From Hypsibius dujardini (taxonomy: Eukaryota > Tardigrada > Eutardigrada > Parachela > Hypsibiidae): a stretch of DNA of 38,133 nucleotides. Position numbers and translations under genes: made by a program. The stretch lies in contig LRSR01009562.1 in the NCBI GenBank assembly GCA_001579985.1, positions 1 to 38,133 of the forward strand, written 5' to 3'. The notes below the pieces were generated by a model, which saw only the letters and a program-made list of their open reading frames with translations, did no database searches and was not told the origin of the DNA. Shown here piece after piece: positions 12,701 through 23,649 of this stretch. Each line of letters begins with the position of its first letter. Position 1 is the first letter of the stretch.

Positions 12701-13280
12701 GTCTTCTAAACCGGGCCTCCAGGGGCTTCGACATGAAGACATACCGATCCACACCCACAGCGACCAGAGTGTAGACCGACGACAACACCGAGCACAGCTG
12801 CAGGAACATCACCAAGGGACAGAGAGCTTCTGAAAATGGCCAGTGATGTTTGACCACCTGCGACATGGTGAAGGGCATGCAGAACACCGAGAGAATAATA
12901 TCCGACACGGCCAGATTAGCCAGGTACACCGACAGGTCCGAGTCCCAACGTTTACCGAACAGGAAGACCAGAATGACAGCCAAATTTCCAAGGAGAGCAA
13001 TGGCAATGGCCGAGCCGTACAAGATTGTGATGGCAAGCTGTTCGTCTGCCGGCAATCCCAGCGTCTCCGCAGTGGAATGCGGTACACTGTAATTCACCGC
13101 TGACAACAAGGCGAACCAATTTTCAATATTGTCCGGGTCATCAAGGCTGCTTTTGTCTGGCTGGTTTGCAGCTGGAGACGTGCCATTAAAGGTCACCGAT
13201 AATTGGCGATGAAGGTACACTAAAAAATCGGTGGACAATTGTGGCGAAAATTGGTCGATTTCCGCAAAGGTGTTAGACAT
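9783..13280 (-). CDS. Class A neuropeptide-type GPCR, paralogue A (downstream copy)
   Basis: Seven-helix receptor predicted to sense a peptide at the cell surface. Four exons, all phase 0: 13280-12639, 11116-10838, 10439-10215 and 10112-9783, giving about 491 residues. A second ATG at 13316 would add 12; 13280 has the better start context (A at -3). Seen: extracellular N-glycosylation sites (NGT, NYS), TM1 GN, TM2 NLAVSD, VDRY at the end of TM3, ILWQQRIPGE after TM5, CWFP in TM6, and NPLIY in TM7. The TM5 end and TM6 resemble the tachykinin/NPFF/RYamide/leucokinin receptor group; the exact family is not resolved. Compared with paralogue B, exon 2 lacks about 15 codons covering the end of TM4 and the start of extracellular loop 2, because the frame upstream of the only usable acceptor meets a stop. 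Either a tiny exon is missed or this copy is altered. The last exon is longer than in B and diverged. Confidence 0.8.
10440..10837 (-). other. Intron 2 of GPCR A
   Basis: 398-base AT-rich intron, with donor GTAATG just below 10838 and acceptor ATATATTTCAG just above 10439. Nothing else is seen. Confidence 0.6.
11187..12147. mobile_element. Non-autonomous DNA transposon with 26-base inverted ends, TA-flanked
   Basis: 11187-11212 begins CCGGGTGCGGGA and ends CTTTTGGCACT. 12122-12147 is its reverse complement with two mismatches in 26 positions. Both ends are bordered by TA (11185-11186 and 12148-12149), consistent with a TA target-site duplication as made by Tc1/mariner-like and some other DNA transposons. 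The 961-base interior has only short open frames with no transposase motif, so it would depend on an enzyme made elsewhere. It lies inside intron 1 of GPCR A, about 70 bases from exon 2. Confidence 0.7.
12148..12638 (-). other. Start of intron 1 of GPCR A
   Basis: The intron begins with donor GTACAG after CAG at 12641-12639. The frame stays open into the intron for about 69 codons, but that peptide becomes Lys/Asn-rich and loses receptor features, so it is read as intron. The intron runs from 12638 to 11117 and is interrupted by the inverted-end element. Confidence 0.6.
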
Positions 13281-13316
13281 CTTTTTAATACTTAAAATCA
13301 AGCGACGCCAATACAT

Positions 13317-13919
13317 AAATCCAGGGAAAAAATAAAAAATTAATCTGGGTTCTCGACGAAGATCCTGCTAACAAATTTGTTCAGGACTCCCATCAAGGTT
13401 AGCCAGTTTAGATGGGCTTATGAAGAAGCGTAGTACTGCAGGAAGTAGTGCAGGCCCACTCAGATGGGCGTGGGGAGGTCCCTAATGAACGTGCGCACTA
13501 CATGCAAATTACTTATGGGGGCAGTCTCTTGTGCATCATTCCAAGACCGTGTTATACAATTTGAAATGACGGTTTTTGTGTACCACTTCGGGTCGGCTCA
13601 TGCGTGCGATAAACGTTTCAGCAGTACAATGTCTACATCACATCATCACGTGAGCTGGTTTTATATATTCAGCCAATTAGCGAGTTTTCGTCAAAAGGTG
13701 CACGGAACATGAAATTACGCAAAGCAACATTTTGTGAGGCAAGCAAAAAGGTAAAAACATGCCATTTATGCCTTTCAAAACCTTCAGATTTCAGCGGTCT
13801 AGTCGAGTACAAATTTGCGTCATAAATGAAATATTTCTGCAGCAGCGAAACCCGTTTAATTTAAGGCTTGAGGTTCCATGATGCTTCATTCAGACAGTCT
13901 TCCTTTTCGCAAATTCTGT
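13317..13919. other. Spacer between the two GPCR genes
   Basis: About 600 bases separate the 3' end of GPCR B from the 5' end of GPCR A. It should hold the promoter or 5' UTR of A and the 3' UTR of B. A plus-strand open frame at 13464-13712 has no recognisable content. Confidence 0.4.
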
Positions 13920-16900
13920 TCATAATCTGACCGTTAATCGGGAAGGGTCGGCGTAGTTTTCAATCTGCTTTCCCGAGATCAGTATATTTCGGCTGATCCG
14001 AAGCGATCCGTACTGATCCAGAGATTGTCTTTTCGGTCTGGGGCTTATACTGGCAGTGTAGGTCTGCTGGGGATTCTTGGCGGGACTTTCACGCTCGTGT
14101 AGGCAGCGCTCGATGAAGGATGAGCCGCGTTGCCAGATTGACAACAAATCACCCTTAAAAAAAAATAACAATTTCATAAAAACACTGCGTATATTATAAT
14201 ATAAATCTAGTTGACTCGAACTATAATATTTCCTTTGTTGCCAATATTTCAATGGAAATTAGTAGGAATAGATTAACCAAAAAAATATGCTGTTTGCTTA
14301 AACTGTATCAGCAAAATAATAAATATATAAATGCTATTGGGAGCACAGTATTTATTGCTAAACATACCCTGAAATTCTGACTCATAAACGAGTAGACAAT
14401 GGGATTGACAAAGGAGCTGCTCATGGCCAGAAAATGTATAGTCAAAAAGGTGTAGGTAAAGATGGCGCCATCCCAGACGCTTCGCCATTGGTTGACCGCC
14501 TCCGGAAAGAAATCCAAAGTTAAGAAAAACACGTGAAGTGGCAGCCAGCATAGAGCGAAAATTAGCACGACAACGATGAGCATTTTAACAACCTGAAATC
14601 GATGTGAGTATGATATAAATTAGATTTCCTCTGACTTTACTGTGAATTGATCTTAATACTCACTCGTTGTTTGCCTTTGACGCGTTTTATTGTACTGGCG
14701 TTGTGGTTGGACAGTGGACAGATGTTGGCGGCGTTGGGGCGGAGCACGTTTGCACCGGGGATATTGTCCTGCCAAAGGATCCGCCCTATCCGGTGGTACG
14801 TGAAGACCAGCACTAGCAACGGTAGGAAATACGTCAAAACCGCCACGGCCACGGTATATGCGGTCCGATGTGTGTCATCGGACCATCCTTCTTGGCAGTC
14901 TTTATACTGCTGACCGTTGAAGGTGAAGTACGTGCATCGAACCACCGCCAGCTGTGCGCCGAAAGAATACAGCACACCAGTTAAGAAGAGCACTGACTGA
15001 ACATTCATACGAATAGGGCTAGAGGATAATCATATGTCGTTTTCAGTGGTGAGTTGTCCCTTTTGTTTCATCAGGTTCTTATTTGTCTCATTTTTTCTCA
15101 TTTTACCATTTTCACAATCGGGATAACGAGATGGGACTGGTTTGGACTGGGTGGAAATGGGTCAGATTTATTGAAAATGGGTGGGAATGGGAAAAATTGA
15201 ATTCGCAGGAATAAATTGAAATGGTCATAAAAAAAAAATTGAACTACGAGTTCGGATGATAAATCAGTACTTGATTGTTGAATTGGCGGAAAATTGTGTT
15301 TCGATACAAGAAATATGAAATGGGAATGAGTAGAAGGCGAAATGTCCAAAATTGGCAACTCTGGCACAGTGTAAAATTACGCACGAGTATGATTTGAAGA
15401 CAGGGCTTAAAATAGCAAAAACTAACGATATACAACCCCCGGAGCGGGGCGCGGCCGCTCAGGGGTAATTTTGGCAGTTTCGTCAACTGTTCACGAGTTA
15501 TTCTTAGCTATTCTTGGATAATTTGGATAATTAGATGCTTTCCCGTACGTGTTTTGCGTTATTCCAGCTCTGTGTGCGCATCAGCTAGCAGAAAAGTGCC
15601 TTCTATTTGTCGCCCCCGTTCAAGACCCACTCCCTCCCCCTTGGCGCAAAAGTCCCCCTACTATCCAGGGGGTGATCGAGGGAGAGTATTTAGCCAAACC
15701 TGCTCTTTTCGCCTATTCAAATTCCACAAAGAATGTAAAAATAGCTGCAGAATAATAAGTGGGCATGTGGCTTATAGGGGGCCCGAGTAGCAAACGGGCC
15801 AACTTTTTTTCTCAAGAAATAGCAAAAAAATGCCCAGAAATCACAACGATCGGAATCCATTTCGTGTACTCTAAACCACACAACAACTCCCTTTAATCCG
15901 TATGATCCTCTTTGACTAGCACATCACTTCGTCTTAAGATCAGGTCCTCTAAAGAAATACCGATATTTCGGGCGGAGGGGGATCTGCACAGATGTGCGGT
16001 ACCCGATTAAAACGAAACTACCGGCGTGCACTGGAGGCAGAATCGCATGATTTCTTTGGGGATCGCTCTACTTAACGACCGCAACTCAAAAATAAACATC
16101 TAGAGTAAATGGATCCTATTCAGAAAGAGTGGGAAAATATAATAAATTATTTCAAATTTCCTGGGCGGATCTGTACCTCATCCGAGAGGAAATCGAAATA
16201 TAATATTGTGAAACACAGCCTTCCAAATTGCATTAACGTCCACCCTGTGAGTCAGTGAAAACAAGTAACATCCCTTTTCACTTACAAATTCATTTCGAGC
16301 GCTAATGGTCATGCGACACTTCCATGAGTGAATAATATGAGACTGTGTTTAGCACAATTTTAATTGAGCCCCATCTTAAGCAGTCATCTTTAATTGATTA
16401 AAATTGTAACCGGAGAGTGGGTGGAAAAAAAGGGGGTTTTTTCAGCCCCCCCCCCCCAAGTATGCGTATAACCCTAAACTAACTAGCCTACTTGGTGTAT
16501 ACCTGGAATGAAGCCAATGCCACAGCGACAAGCCAAATGCCGGCCACAACGTTTTTTCCCCTCTTCCGGTTGAACCTCGCTTCCAGGGGCTTCGTCACGA
16601 AGACATACCGATCCACACCCACAGCGACCAGAGTGTAGACCGACGACAACACCGAGCACAGCTGCAGGAACATCACCAAGGGACAGAGCGCCTCCGAGAA
16701 CGGCCAGTGATGCTTAATCGCCTGCGACATGGTGAAGGGCATGCAGAACACCGAGAGGATAATATCCGACACGGCCAGATTGGCCAGGTACACCGACAGA
16801 TCCGAGTCCCAACGTTTGCCGACCAAGAAAGCTAGAATGACCGCCAGATTTCCCATCAACGCAATGGCGATGGCCGTGCCATATAAAACGGTGATGGACA

Positions 16901-17174
16901 GCTGCTCGGTGCCCGACATTCCAAGGGTCAGAGAGGAGAATGTACTCGAATTAGCCGTACTCAACAGGACGTAAAGACTCTCCACACTCTCTCTATTGTA
17001 TTCGTGGGCAGGTTGAACGGTCGATCCAGCCGTGGTTCCGTTACTCAACGTTAACTCCATCTCATTCTGCAGGAAAGCGAGAAAGTCCGAAATGCTGTTT
17101 TTATCACCGGTGCCGGTATTTCCCCCATCGACGGCGGCGATATTGCCGGTGTTGATGACGGTACCCCTGTCCAT
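13920..17174 (-). CDS. Class A neuropeptide-type GPCR, paralogue B (upstream copy)
   Basis: Peptide-receptor-type GPCR of the plasma membrane, in four phase-0 exons: 17174-16503, 14996-14664, 14592-14368 and 14153-13920; about 487 residues. The start at 17174 has a good context (ACAATGG). The exon begins after acceptor TTTTTTAG at about 17252, so an untranslated first exon lies upstream. Seen: extracellular NGT glycosylation site, TM1 GN, TM2 NLAVSD, TM3 cysteine and VDRY, complete TM4 and loop 2 with the RCTYF cysteine, ILWQDNIPGAN after TM5, CWLP in TM6, NPIVY in TM7, and a 78-codon last exon for the Ser/Arg-rich tail. It appears intact. It shares exon count, phases and the exact 225-base exon 3 with paralogue A, so the two arose by tandem duplication. 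Family resemblance is to the tachykinin/NPFF/RYamide/leucokinin group; the ligand cannot be named. Confidence 0.85.
14997..16502 (-). other. Intron 1 of GPCR B
   Basis: 1,506-base intron between TM4-coding exon 1 (donor GTATAC) and exon 2 (acceptor GAATGTTCAG). It contains a C-run at 16446-16457 and a GC-rich patch near 15441-15460. No gene or inverted-end element was found in it. Confidence 0.5.
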
Positions 17175-17229
17175 TGTACTATCCAAAGTCAAGACTCTGT
17201 GTATTGACGGAGGCAAAGAAAGATTCGGT

Positions 17230-17241
17230 CTATGGAAACAT
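17230..17241 (-). promoter_or_regulatory. Short upstream open frame before GPCR B
   Basis: Between the acceptor at about 17252 and the proposed start at 17174 the minus strand contains ATG TTT CCA TAG, a three-codon upstream frame. If this leader is transcribed, it could dampen translation of the receptor. The function is inferred. Confidence 0.3.
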
Positions 17242-17252
17242 GTTTCGGGGTC

Positions 17253-20165
17253 CTAAAAAATAAATAAATGATCTCAGTGACGAATGAATGACTCACTTCG
17301 ACGGATGCGCATTAAGCAGCTGAAATGGCATGTATACATATGTACATATAGATAGGTGGACTCCGCAAACAATTTTTCAGACAAATCTCTCGAAATCGAG
17401 AGGCATGTTCATCTACGAGGACGGGTTAATCTGAAAAGGGATACACAATAGCGACATTACACGGTCTGCTGGAGCTGAGGAATTACCCGTATGAGGAAGA
17501 GCAACGTCTAATAAGAGAAAGCTGGCAGATTACCATGTAATATTTCCTCTGACCTCGAGAGAGAGAGTGTGTGATTCCGCATTGAAGGGGATTCTCGCGT
17601 TTTTCATGCAGATCGTACGGCAAATAAGAGAGGCACACAGGACGCGTTGAAAACTAAATTCCGGTCGCGGCAAGGGTTTCGCCGGAAATCGGATTGCGAA
17701 TAGGGGAAGCGTATAATTGCACCGGAGGGGCAAGGTTGTCAGATATGTATCTATACGCGCGTTAGATTAAGTGTAAGGGCTGCTAGATAATTCCGTACCG
17801 GTACACTGCGGGGTATACTACGTACATGTATACCAAGGACCTACGCAATTATGGTGCCGGTGGTGGTGGCAGTGGTGGTAGTGATGGTAGTGGTGGCAGT
17901 GGTGGTAGTAGTGCAGAGGAGGCCACGCTGAAAGCTAAGACAGGAAATTATCATATTTCCCATACGTGACCGGTTGCAGTTATCTTCCCAGTAGGGTGAA
18001 TTGTCGACTACCTATGGATGGATTGTGTACCCCATACCCATTTTCATTGAGTATTGATATGATAGATGTTTACGAAATTGGAGTTGTCATGTTTTTGAAT
18101 TCAAGGCGTGCGGAGGTCGATCCTAATGGTTGGTTAGCTATTAAAAATTTCCACAAGGCAGGCAAATTTTCACAATGGCGGTGAGAAAATTTAGTGTAAA
18201 TTGTGAATCATGAAAAAGATTCCCGGTGGTGAAAAAACAACCATTTTGCTCCTCAATCCTAGAGAGGAACAAAATGATTATTCTCAATATGTACGTCAGA
18301 ACTATCGCTTTTGTTTGCACCCCAGCGCCCTTGTACAACATGAAGTTGAAAATCTATCCTGTTGTGCTCATGAAAAGAAAGGAATATTTATATGTAATTT
18401 GATTTACACCTGTGACACTAAACACCTGTAAAACCTGTGCACTAACGTCCTCGTAATTTAACGTCATAGATCACTTTTCTAGTCGTGAAAGTGATTATTG
18501 TAGACTTTTTTCAGTAATTAGATCATGGGCCCGGAAATGATTCGCCTAGCTGTTTCGGCATTTCTTTTATCAGCTTTTGTGTTATTCATTAAATACACAC
18601 CCACATTCAGATCATTGAATTCTGAATGACAAGTGCTTAGGCGACCTTTACAGGTTTAAAATGTATGACGCAGAAAAAGACCCAGTATTCGGCTGACCTA
18701 TTTGAGTAGTACAATGTCTATTTTTTGGATTGTGAATGCCTATTAGAATTGCACGTTTAAAAAAACACAGGATACTCGCAACAAACGCGATTGTATGCAT
18801 TAAATAATGGTCAGTAAAGTGACTATGCTAAGTGGGGCACATTTCAAGCCAAATCGATTGTCATTAAATCGAAACGTATAAAGACCAGCGAAACGTTTTT
18901 TGTACCTGCATATTTAATAGCCGTAATGGAAGATGCTACTGAAAAATTCCCCGATGGCACTAAACAATTCCCCAATAGCAATAAAAAAGCTATCACCTTT
19001 GGGTTAACAACGCAATCAGCCTCGTTATGCCGGCGCTGGTGAAGTCACGCCCATAAAACGGACGTTTTATAGCGTTTTTGAATGTTAGTATTTGGTGCTG
19101 CGCATTTGCGTCGTAAAACGGTAGTTGAGTAGATTATTATTCCAGCATGCTACTGACAAGAGGTCAAGGATGTTTCTCCCCCCGTGAAACTAACGATGTA
19201 GCTTGGCAAACTGGCATGTAAAATTGAAAATTTAACTAAGCAAACTTGAAAACTTTAAAATTTTAATCTGTGGTCGATAACTGAAGTGGTCCTTACAGGA
19301 TAAATCTGTTGCAAACAAAGACTCCTTTGACGTCTCAAACTATTACGAGTTGCGTTTTATACATTACCCATTATATTTCTATTTAATTTTTATTATTTTT
19401 TACCAATTTGAGTGACATCTTTTAAGCCTGAATTATACTCCCTGCAGACACAATAAGCCGGAAGTGCTGCTTCCTTCAAGTTTACCGGTGTGGCCAAATC
19501 TGTTCCCATAAAAGCGAAACGTTTGCTTGGAGCTAGCGGTTACAAAAGTTTGAGGTGAATGGGCGGAGCTACAGATCAAAAGTGGAAAGCTTTGCTGTAT
19601 TTATTTACGTAGGGTCTCGTCGGTGCAAACACATTTGCAAGTTCAGAAAAACATGGGGAAGAAAAAAGGGTCTCTGCCAGTTTGTGTTATATACTGGTGT
19701 TTGAATGATTGATCATTTGACAATGTTCTCGAAATTGTATTTTTTCAAGTACTTTTCAGTATTTTACTGAACGTGAACACATTTTTAAAATTTACTAAAA
19801 ACCTCAAGCAAAATACGAAAAGTAAATGAGAATTTTTCTGTCTAATCGGACACCTTGAGAAATTATAAAAGTAAACAGCGCATTTTTGGCCCCCTGCAGC
19901 ACGCTGTACGATAAATCAAAGTTTTAAAATTAGCGTTATCAAGTGATTGGTTAACTGAAAGATCAGTCTTGATCTTTTCTCCGTTAGTTTTCAACTGGTC
20001 CATCGCCTTATTTACAACCGCATTCCTTATATGATAGAAAAATGTAAGATTTTTTTTTCAAATTAACTTTTTCGTTCTCTTGCCATTTTGACAATTTTCG
20101 TGAATATTCTCAAAATGCGAAGAAGAATAAAAAAAATAACTTGAATTGGAACGCCAACTCTCATG
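17253..20165. other. 2.9-kb gap, no supported gene
   Basis: Contains the GGT-rich simple repeat at 17853-17913 and short open frames only. The stretch near 18,850-19,570 has repeat-like words (AAAACG arrangements, GGGCGGAGCTACAG) reminiscent of the units at 2,396-2,656. The left part probably holds the promoter and first exon of GPCR B; the right part the 3' UTR of the GIN-SnoaL gene. Confidence 0.4.
17853..17913. repeat. GGT/AGT trinucleotide microsatellite
   Basis: An interrupted run of GGT, AGT, GGC and GAT triplets. In one frame it would read as a Gly/Ser linker, but no surrounding gene supports translation. Confidence 0.8.
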
Positions 20166-22725
20166 CTAAAACTTTCCATTGTCATTCTTCCACTGACTCT
20201 TCGGTGGGATGGTCTGCAGAACGTTCCAGTGCTCGGCAATCTTGCCCTCCTCGAATCGCAGGAGATCATAATAGGCAGTCGGAACGTATTGAAACAGACC
20301 TTCCGATGTGACAAGAACAAAGTCTCCTTCTCCTAGAATCAGGTGCACCTTCAGGTACTGAATATGTTCGCCGGTTGACAGCAGGAACTCTGCAAGAAAC
20401 TTCCCCACCGCAACAAGTCCATCGTCAAGGGAGACAATATGCTCAATGACATCTGCTGCAAAATAACGCTGCAGTTGCTTGAAATTCCGCCCCACCAGAA
20501 CGGTTTCAAAAAATTGCCGAGCCAGAGCTTTATTGTTCTCGGTCTTGCGCAGGTCAGTGGCTTGGGTCGGTCCGTCAATCATGGTATGGCCGCCAGGACT
20601 GAGCGCCGACGCGTCGATGACTTGAAGGTTGTCCCAGTGCTCCACGGCGACACCGTGTTCGAAGCGGAAAATGTCGAAGCCCACGTATGGCACGGAAGCA
20701 TACTCATACTCGGAGTGGGCGAAAACGTAGTTACCGTCCTGTCAAAACAAATAAATTAAATAATGGCTTTTATTTATTTTTGGTGTTTATTTAAATCTTG
20801 AAAACATCGGAACAACAGAGCACAATCAGTTTCTCAAACAATATAAAAAATGTCGAAGCGGAATTTAAATTAACAGTTGCATTTCCAAATTCGCCTCTTC
20901 CAATATTTTTTAAAGAACCGAAACAAAACGGTTTTGTTTTGTATTAAAAAATTAGTAAGGTGTTTTCCTAACGCACCATTTAAAAAAGCACTCAAGCTCT
21001 CCATATACAGTAATAATGGAGAAAATAGTTATTGAAAAAGTTGGCGAGCTAAAGGTGCGCAACCATTAAATTTAGTTTCTGCGTTTTCATTTTCGATATT
21101 TTACATTATCAAAACTGTTATTACCGAATTTTTTTTGGAAAATTATATGCTCCGAAAAACAGTTCAAGAGATAGTTCATTCACAATTGTTAAATTTAGTT
21201 TTTGCGTTTTTTATTCTTTGGAACGTATAATTTTTTTAATAATTTCGGTGATCTCTTTTGGTTATTTTCCAAATTATTTCAGATATATTAATGCAACACA
21301 TTTATTACCTGGAAAACGCGGACTGTGTGGGCCTTGGCTGTGCCATGGAGCGAGGTGACAAAGTCGATGACGCCCTGGACACCCGGACCCAAGTCGAGGT
21401 CGTGTTGGGTGTAGGGCCCTTTGGTAAGGTACGCTAACGCCTTCGGATCACCCGTTTCATGACTCTTGAGCAGCGCCACCACTTTCTCCTTCTCCGACAA
21501 CGACGTCACATGGGTTGATGACACCTCATGCGCATCATTAATGAACAGTACGGTCGCCAGATTGCCAGTTTTCTTCAGGGAATCCGACGCTTCGAAAACC
21601 CCGTTTAAAGGTTTGTACACGATAAAGCCGGATCCGTCAACGGAACCAAAACTGTCGATGTGAGGGGTCCAGACGTTAAGTACCCCCGAACCCTGCAATC
21701 GGATTTGGGTACCGTCCTTGGCAGCGAGATCCAGGGCGTTGAAGATACCAGAACCCTTGATAGTGGACTGCAAAAAAATCAGTCAAATGCGACGTACTGG
21801 CAATTCGCTTTTCTTAACTAAAAACACTCACTGACACCGAGTTTTGTCAAGCCACTCAGTATTGTAGTTAATTCAGTGCTGGAAAAAAAATTAGGGATTG
21901 CAATAAAATCAGTAAAGACTCAGTAAAGACTTTAAGAATAAATAAAAAAATAAATAAGCTTACTGTAAATTTAGTACTACCATATATTTAGTAAAGCCTC
22001 TTGCAAATTTAGTAAGTAAATTACTTAACCTCTGAATATTTAAATAAATACGAAATAAATAGCAAAAGTAAGCCTCTTGTGAATTTAGTTAGGTCTTTTA
22101 ACTAAAACATTAATAAAAATAGAATAAATAAGTTGTTGTTTAGTTTATTTTAAATTGATTTAATTAAGCTTTGTTAAGCTAAGTTTAGTTCAGTTTAATA
22201 ACATATAGCCACTATTACTTTCGATCGACGCACGGAGCCGTCCAGCGTAATGATGCCGGCCCCCTCGATGGTAGAGCTGAGCAGGTCCGCTGCAACTGTT
22301 GCCGTAATCTGCGAGTTTAAGGCCAACAGCTCGACCTCCTCAATCTGATCGTGAACCTTAAGAATGACGGTGACAGTGCTGCCGTCGTTAACGATGATTC
22401 TGATGTGTTTTGAGGGACGGACACGAATAGTGATTTTGACCTTGTCCCGGATATCCTCCGGCGAGAGGTTGACGGGGCGGATGGTCAGCTCGTGATTAGC
22501 TCGGACTTCGATGCTTTCCCGGGTGGGAGCTTTGACTGCAACTCCGGGATTGTCGCTAATTTCCGCGATCTCAACGTGAATCTTCAGTCCGCCGAATACG
22601 ATCACATTGGAGGTCGTCCAAGGGGAGATGTCGTATTCATAGACAGGATTTACTGCGGCATGTATTGCAGAAAGAAGGAGAATGGCTAAACAAGAGGCAC
22701 GTAGAACGGTGGCCGGGGATTCCAT
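20166..22725 (-). CDS. Secreted GIN/DUF2807-like domain fused to two SnoaL-like domains
   Basis: Three exons, both introns phase 0: 22725-22219, 21767-21309 and 20738-20166; 512 residues. Residues 1-24 are a signal peptide (MESPATVLRAS..., hydrophobic LAILLLSAIHA). About 25-240 is beta-rich with recurrent Gly-Ser-Gly turns (IKGSGIF, RLQGSGVL, SVDGSGFIVY), as in the bacterial head GIN/DUF2807 putative adhesin family. About 258-362 and 385-512 are two SnoaL-like NTF2-fold units. Unit 1 has SEKEKVVALLKSHETGDP, TVRVFQDGNYVFAHSEY and FDIFRFEHG..EHWDNLQ. Unit 2 has TENNKALARQFFE, LGEGDFVLVTSEG, and ends IPPKSQWKNDNGKF. These are hallmarks of bacterial SnoaL-like proteins (COG4922 type). Enzymatic activity is unproven. 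Introns and a signal peptide show a eukaryotic secreted gene; bacterial ancestry by transfer is an inference. The start at 22725 precedes an ideal signal peptide. Confidence 0.85.
20739..21308 (-). other. Intron 2 of the GIN-SnoaL gene
   Basis: 570-base AT-rich intron that interrupts the first SnoaL unit between RVFQ and DGNYVF. It carries a diverged internal direct repeat (TTAAATTTAGTTT followed by TGCGTTTT at about 21067 and about 21189). Confidence 0.6.
21768..22218 (-). other. Intron 1 of the GIN-SnoaL gene
   Basis: 451-base AT-rich intron inside the GIN-like domain, with donor GTAATA and acceptor TTTTTTTGCAG. It contains short degenerate repeats built on AGTAAG/AAAGCCTCTTG and AATTTAGT. 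Confidence 0.6.
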
Positions 22726-23490
22726 AGTCAATGGTGGTCAATGGTGGTCAACTTTCAAGCTGCTCGTCACTTGAAAACTAAAGCGTTCCTGAACGGGTAA
22801 ACGTTACTTGCTTTATCTGTACGGAACTCTTTGAAGAGCTTCAGCCGTAGTTATCAAAAGGTGTTGATCGTTTAATTATTAAGAAATGATGTGCGGGGTA
22901 TTGCCCTTCCTTAATACACTGCTTGCGCCAAGAACGTGTGACACGTTGAGACCGGGGTATCAGAATAACCTCATCTGAAATAATGTATTCATTTGAAATA
23001 GCTAGTAATTGTAATGGAATGATATGGGCAAACTTATGAGCATCCTCATGCAAAGTCCGGATTTGGAAAGACACCAACGTGTGTAACGCTCATTTACTAT
23101 ACACCAAACTACATGGACATATTTACTGTGTACGTATATTGAAGGGTGAACCTCAGCAAATGTTGTCTAATTTGACCGATTAATGGTGATGGTAGTGTGG
23201 TTGGTTAAGGTGAAACATCAGTTTTGATACGTGTGCCCCCTTATGATATTCTATTATATCGCCTTGGATGAGTTAAGGTCCCCCCCCCCGTTAAATGCGC
23301 CGATATACCGGTTTGGTACATATGCAAAAAAACAATTGATTGAACTACACAGTATTGCCCCGGGTAAGGGCACCTTGAAACGTGAATCGATGTGCTCTAA
23401 CTCACCATCACAACTGCAAAAATTCTTAGATTTGTTTTTCATCTACTAGAATAAAGTCGCCATCGAGTTTATAGCATACTGATTACTCAC
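22726..23490. other. Upstream region of the GIN-SnoaL gene
   Basis: About 765 bases with no supported coding region. It should contain the promoter of the gene starting at 22725. A direct duplication of CAATGGTGGT sits just above the start (22731-22747), and a C-run lies at 23281-23289. Confidence 0.4.
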
Positions 23491-23649
23491 ATTTGAGCAC
23501 ATGAATCGGCGAGACAGTCCTACCGGGTTCAGCAATACTTTGACGGTTCCTCTCGTAATATCTGCCACGCCCACATGAATTGCGAAAACAAATGCAAATA
23601 GTTCGAAAGCAGCAGCTATGGGCAGTCTGAAGTTTGCTTCGCTCATCAT
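23491..23649 (-). CDS. Possible first coding exon of a small secreted protein
   Basis: The minus strand opens with MMSEANFRLP followed by a hydrophobic stretch (AAAFELFAFVFAIHVGVA) that resembles a signal peptide, then about 24 residues ending RRFMCSN at a strong donor (GTGAGT at 23490). That gives 53 codons, phase 0. I could not find a matching phase-0 acceptor exon: the best downstream candidate (TTTTTGCAG near 23,420) would need another phase. It may be the 5' exon of an unrecognised secreted peptide or a chance open frame. Confidence 0.3.

Noticed and set aside
12809-13103. Overlapping plus- and minus-strand open frames across GPCR A exon 1
   Set aside because: Shadows of a GC-rich receptor exon whose true frame carries TM1-TM4 motifs. 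The same happens over GPCR B at 16729-16974.
17175-17216. Longer amino end for GPCR B starting at 17216
   Set aside because: That codon is TTG; the first ATG in a good context is at 17174.
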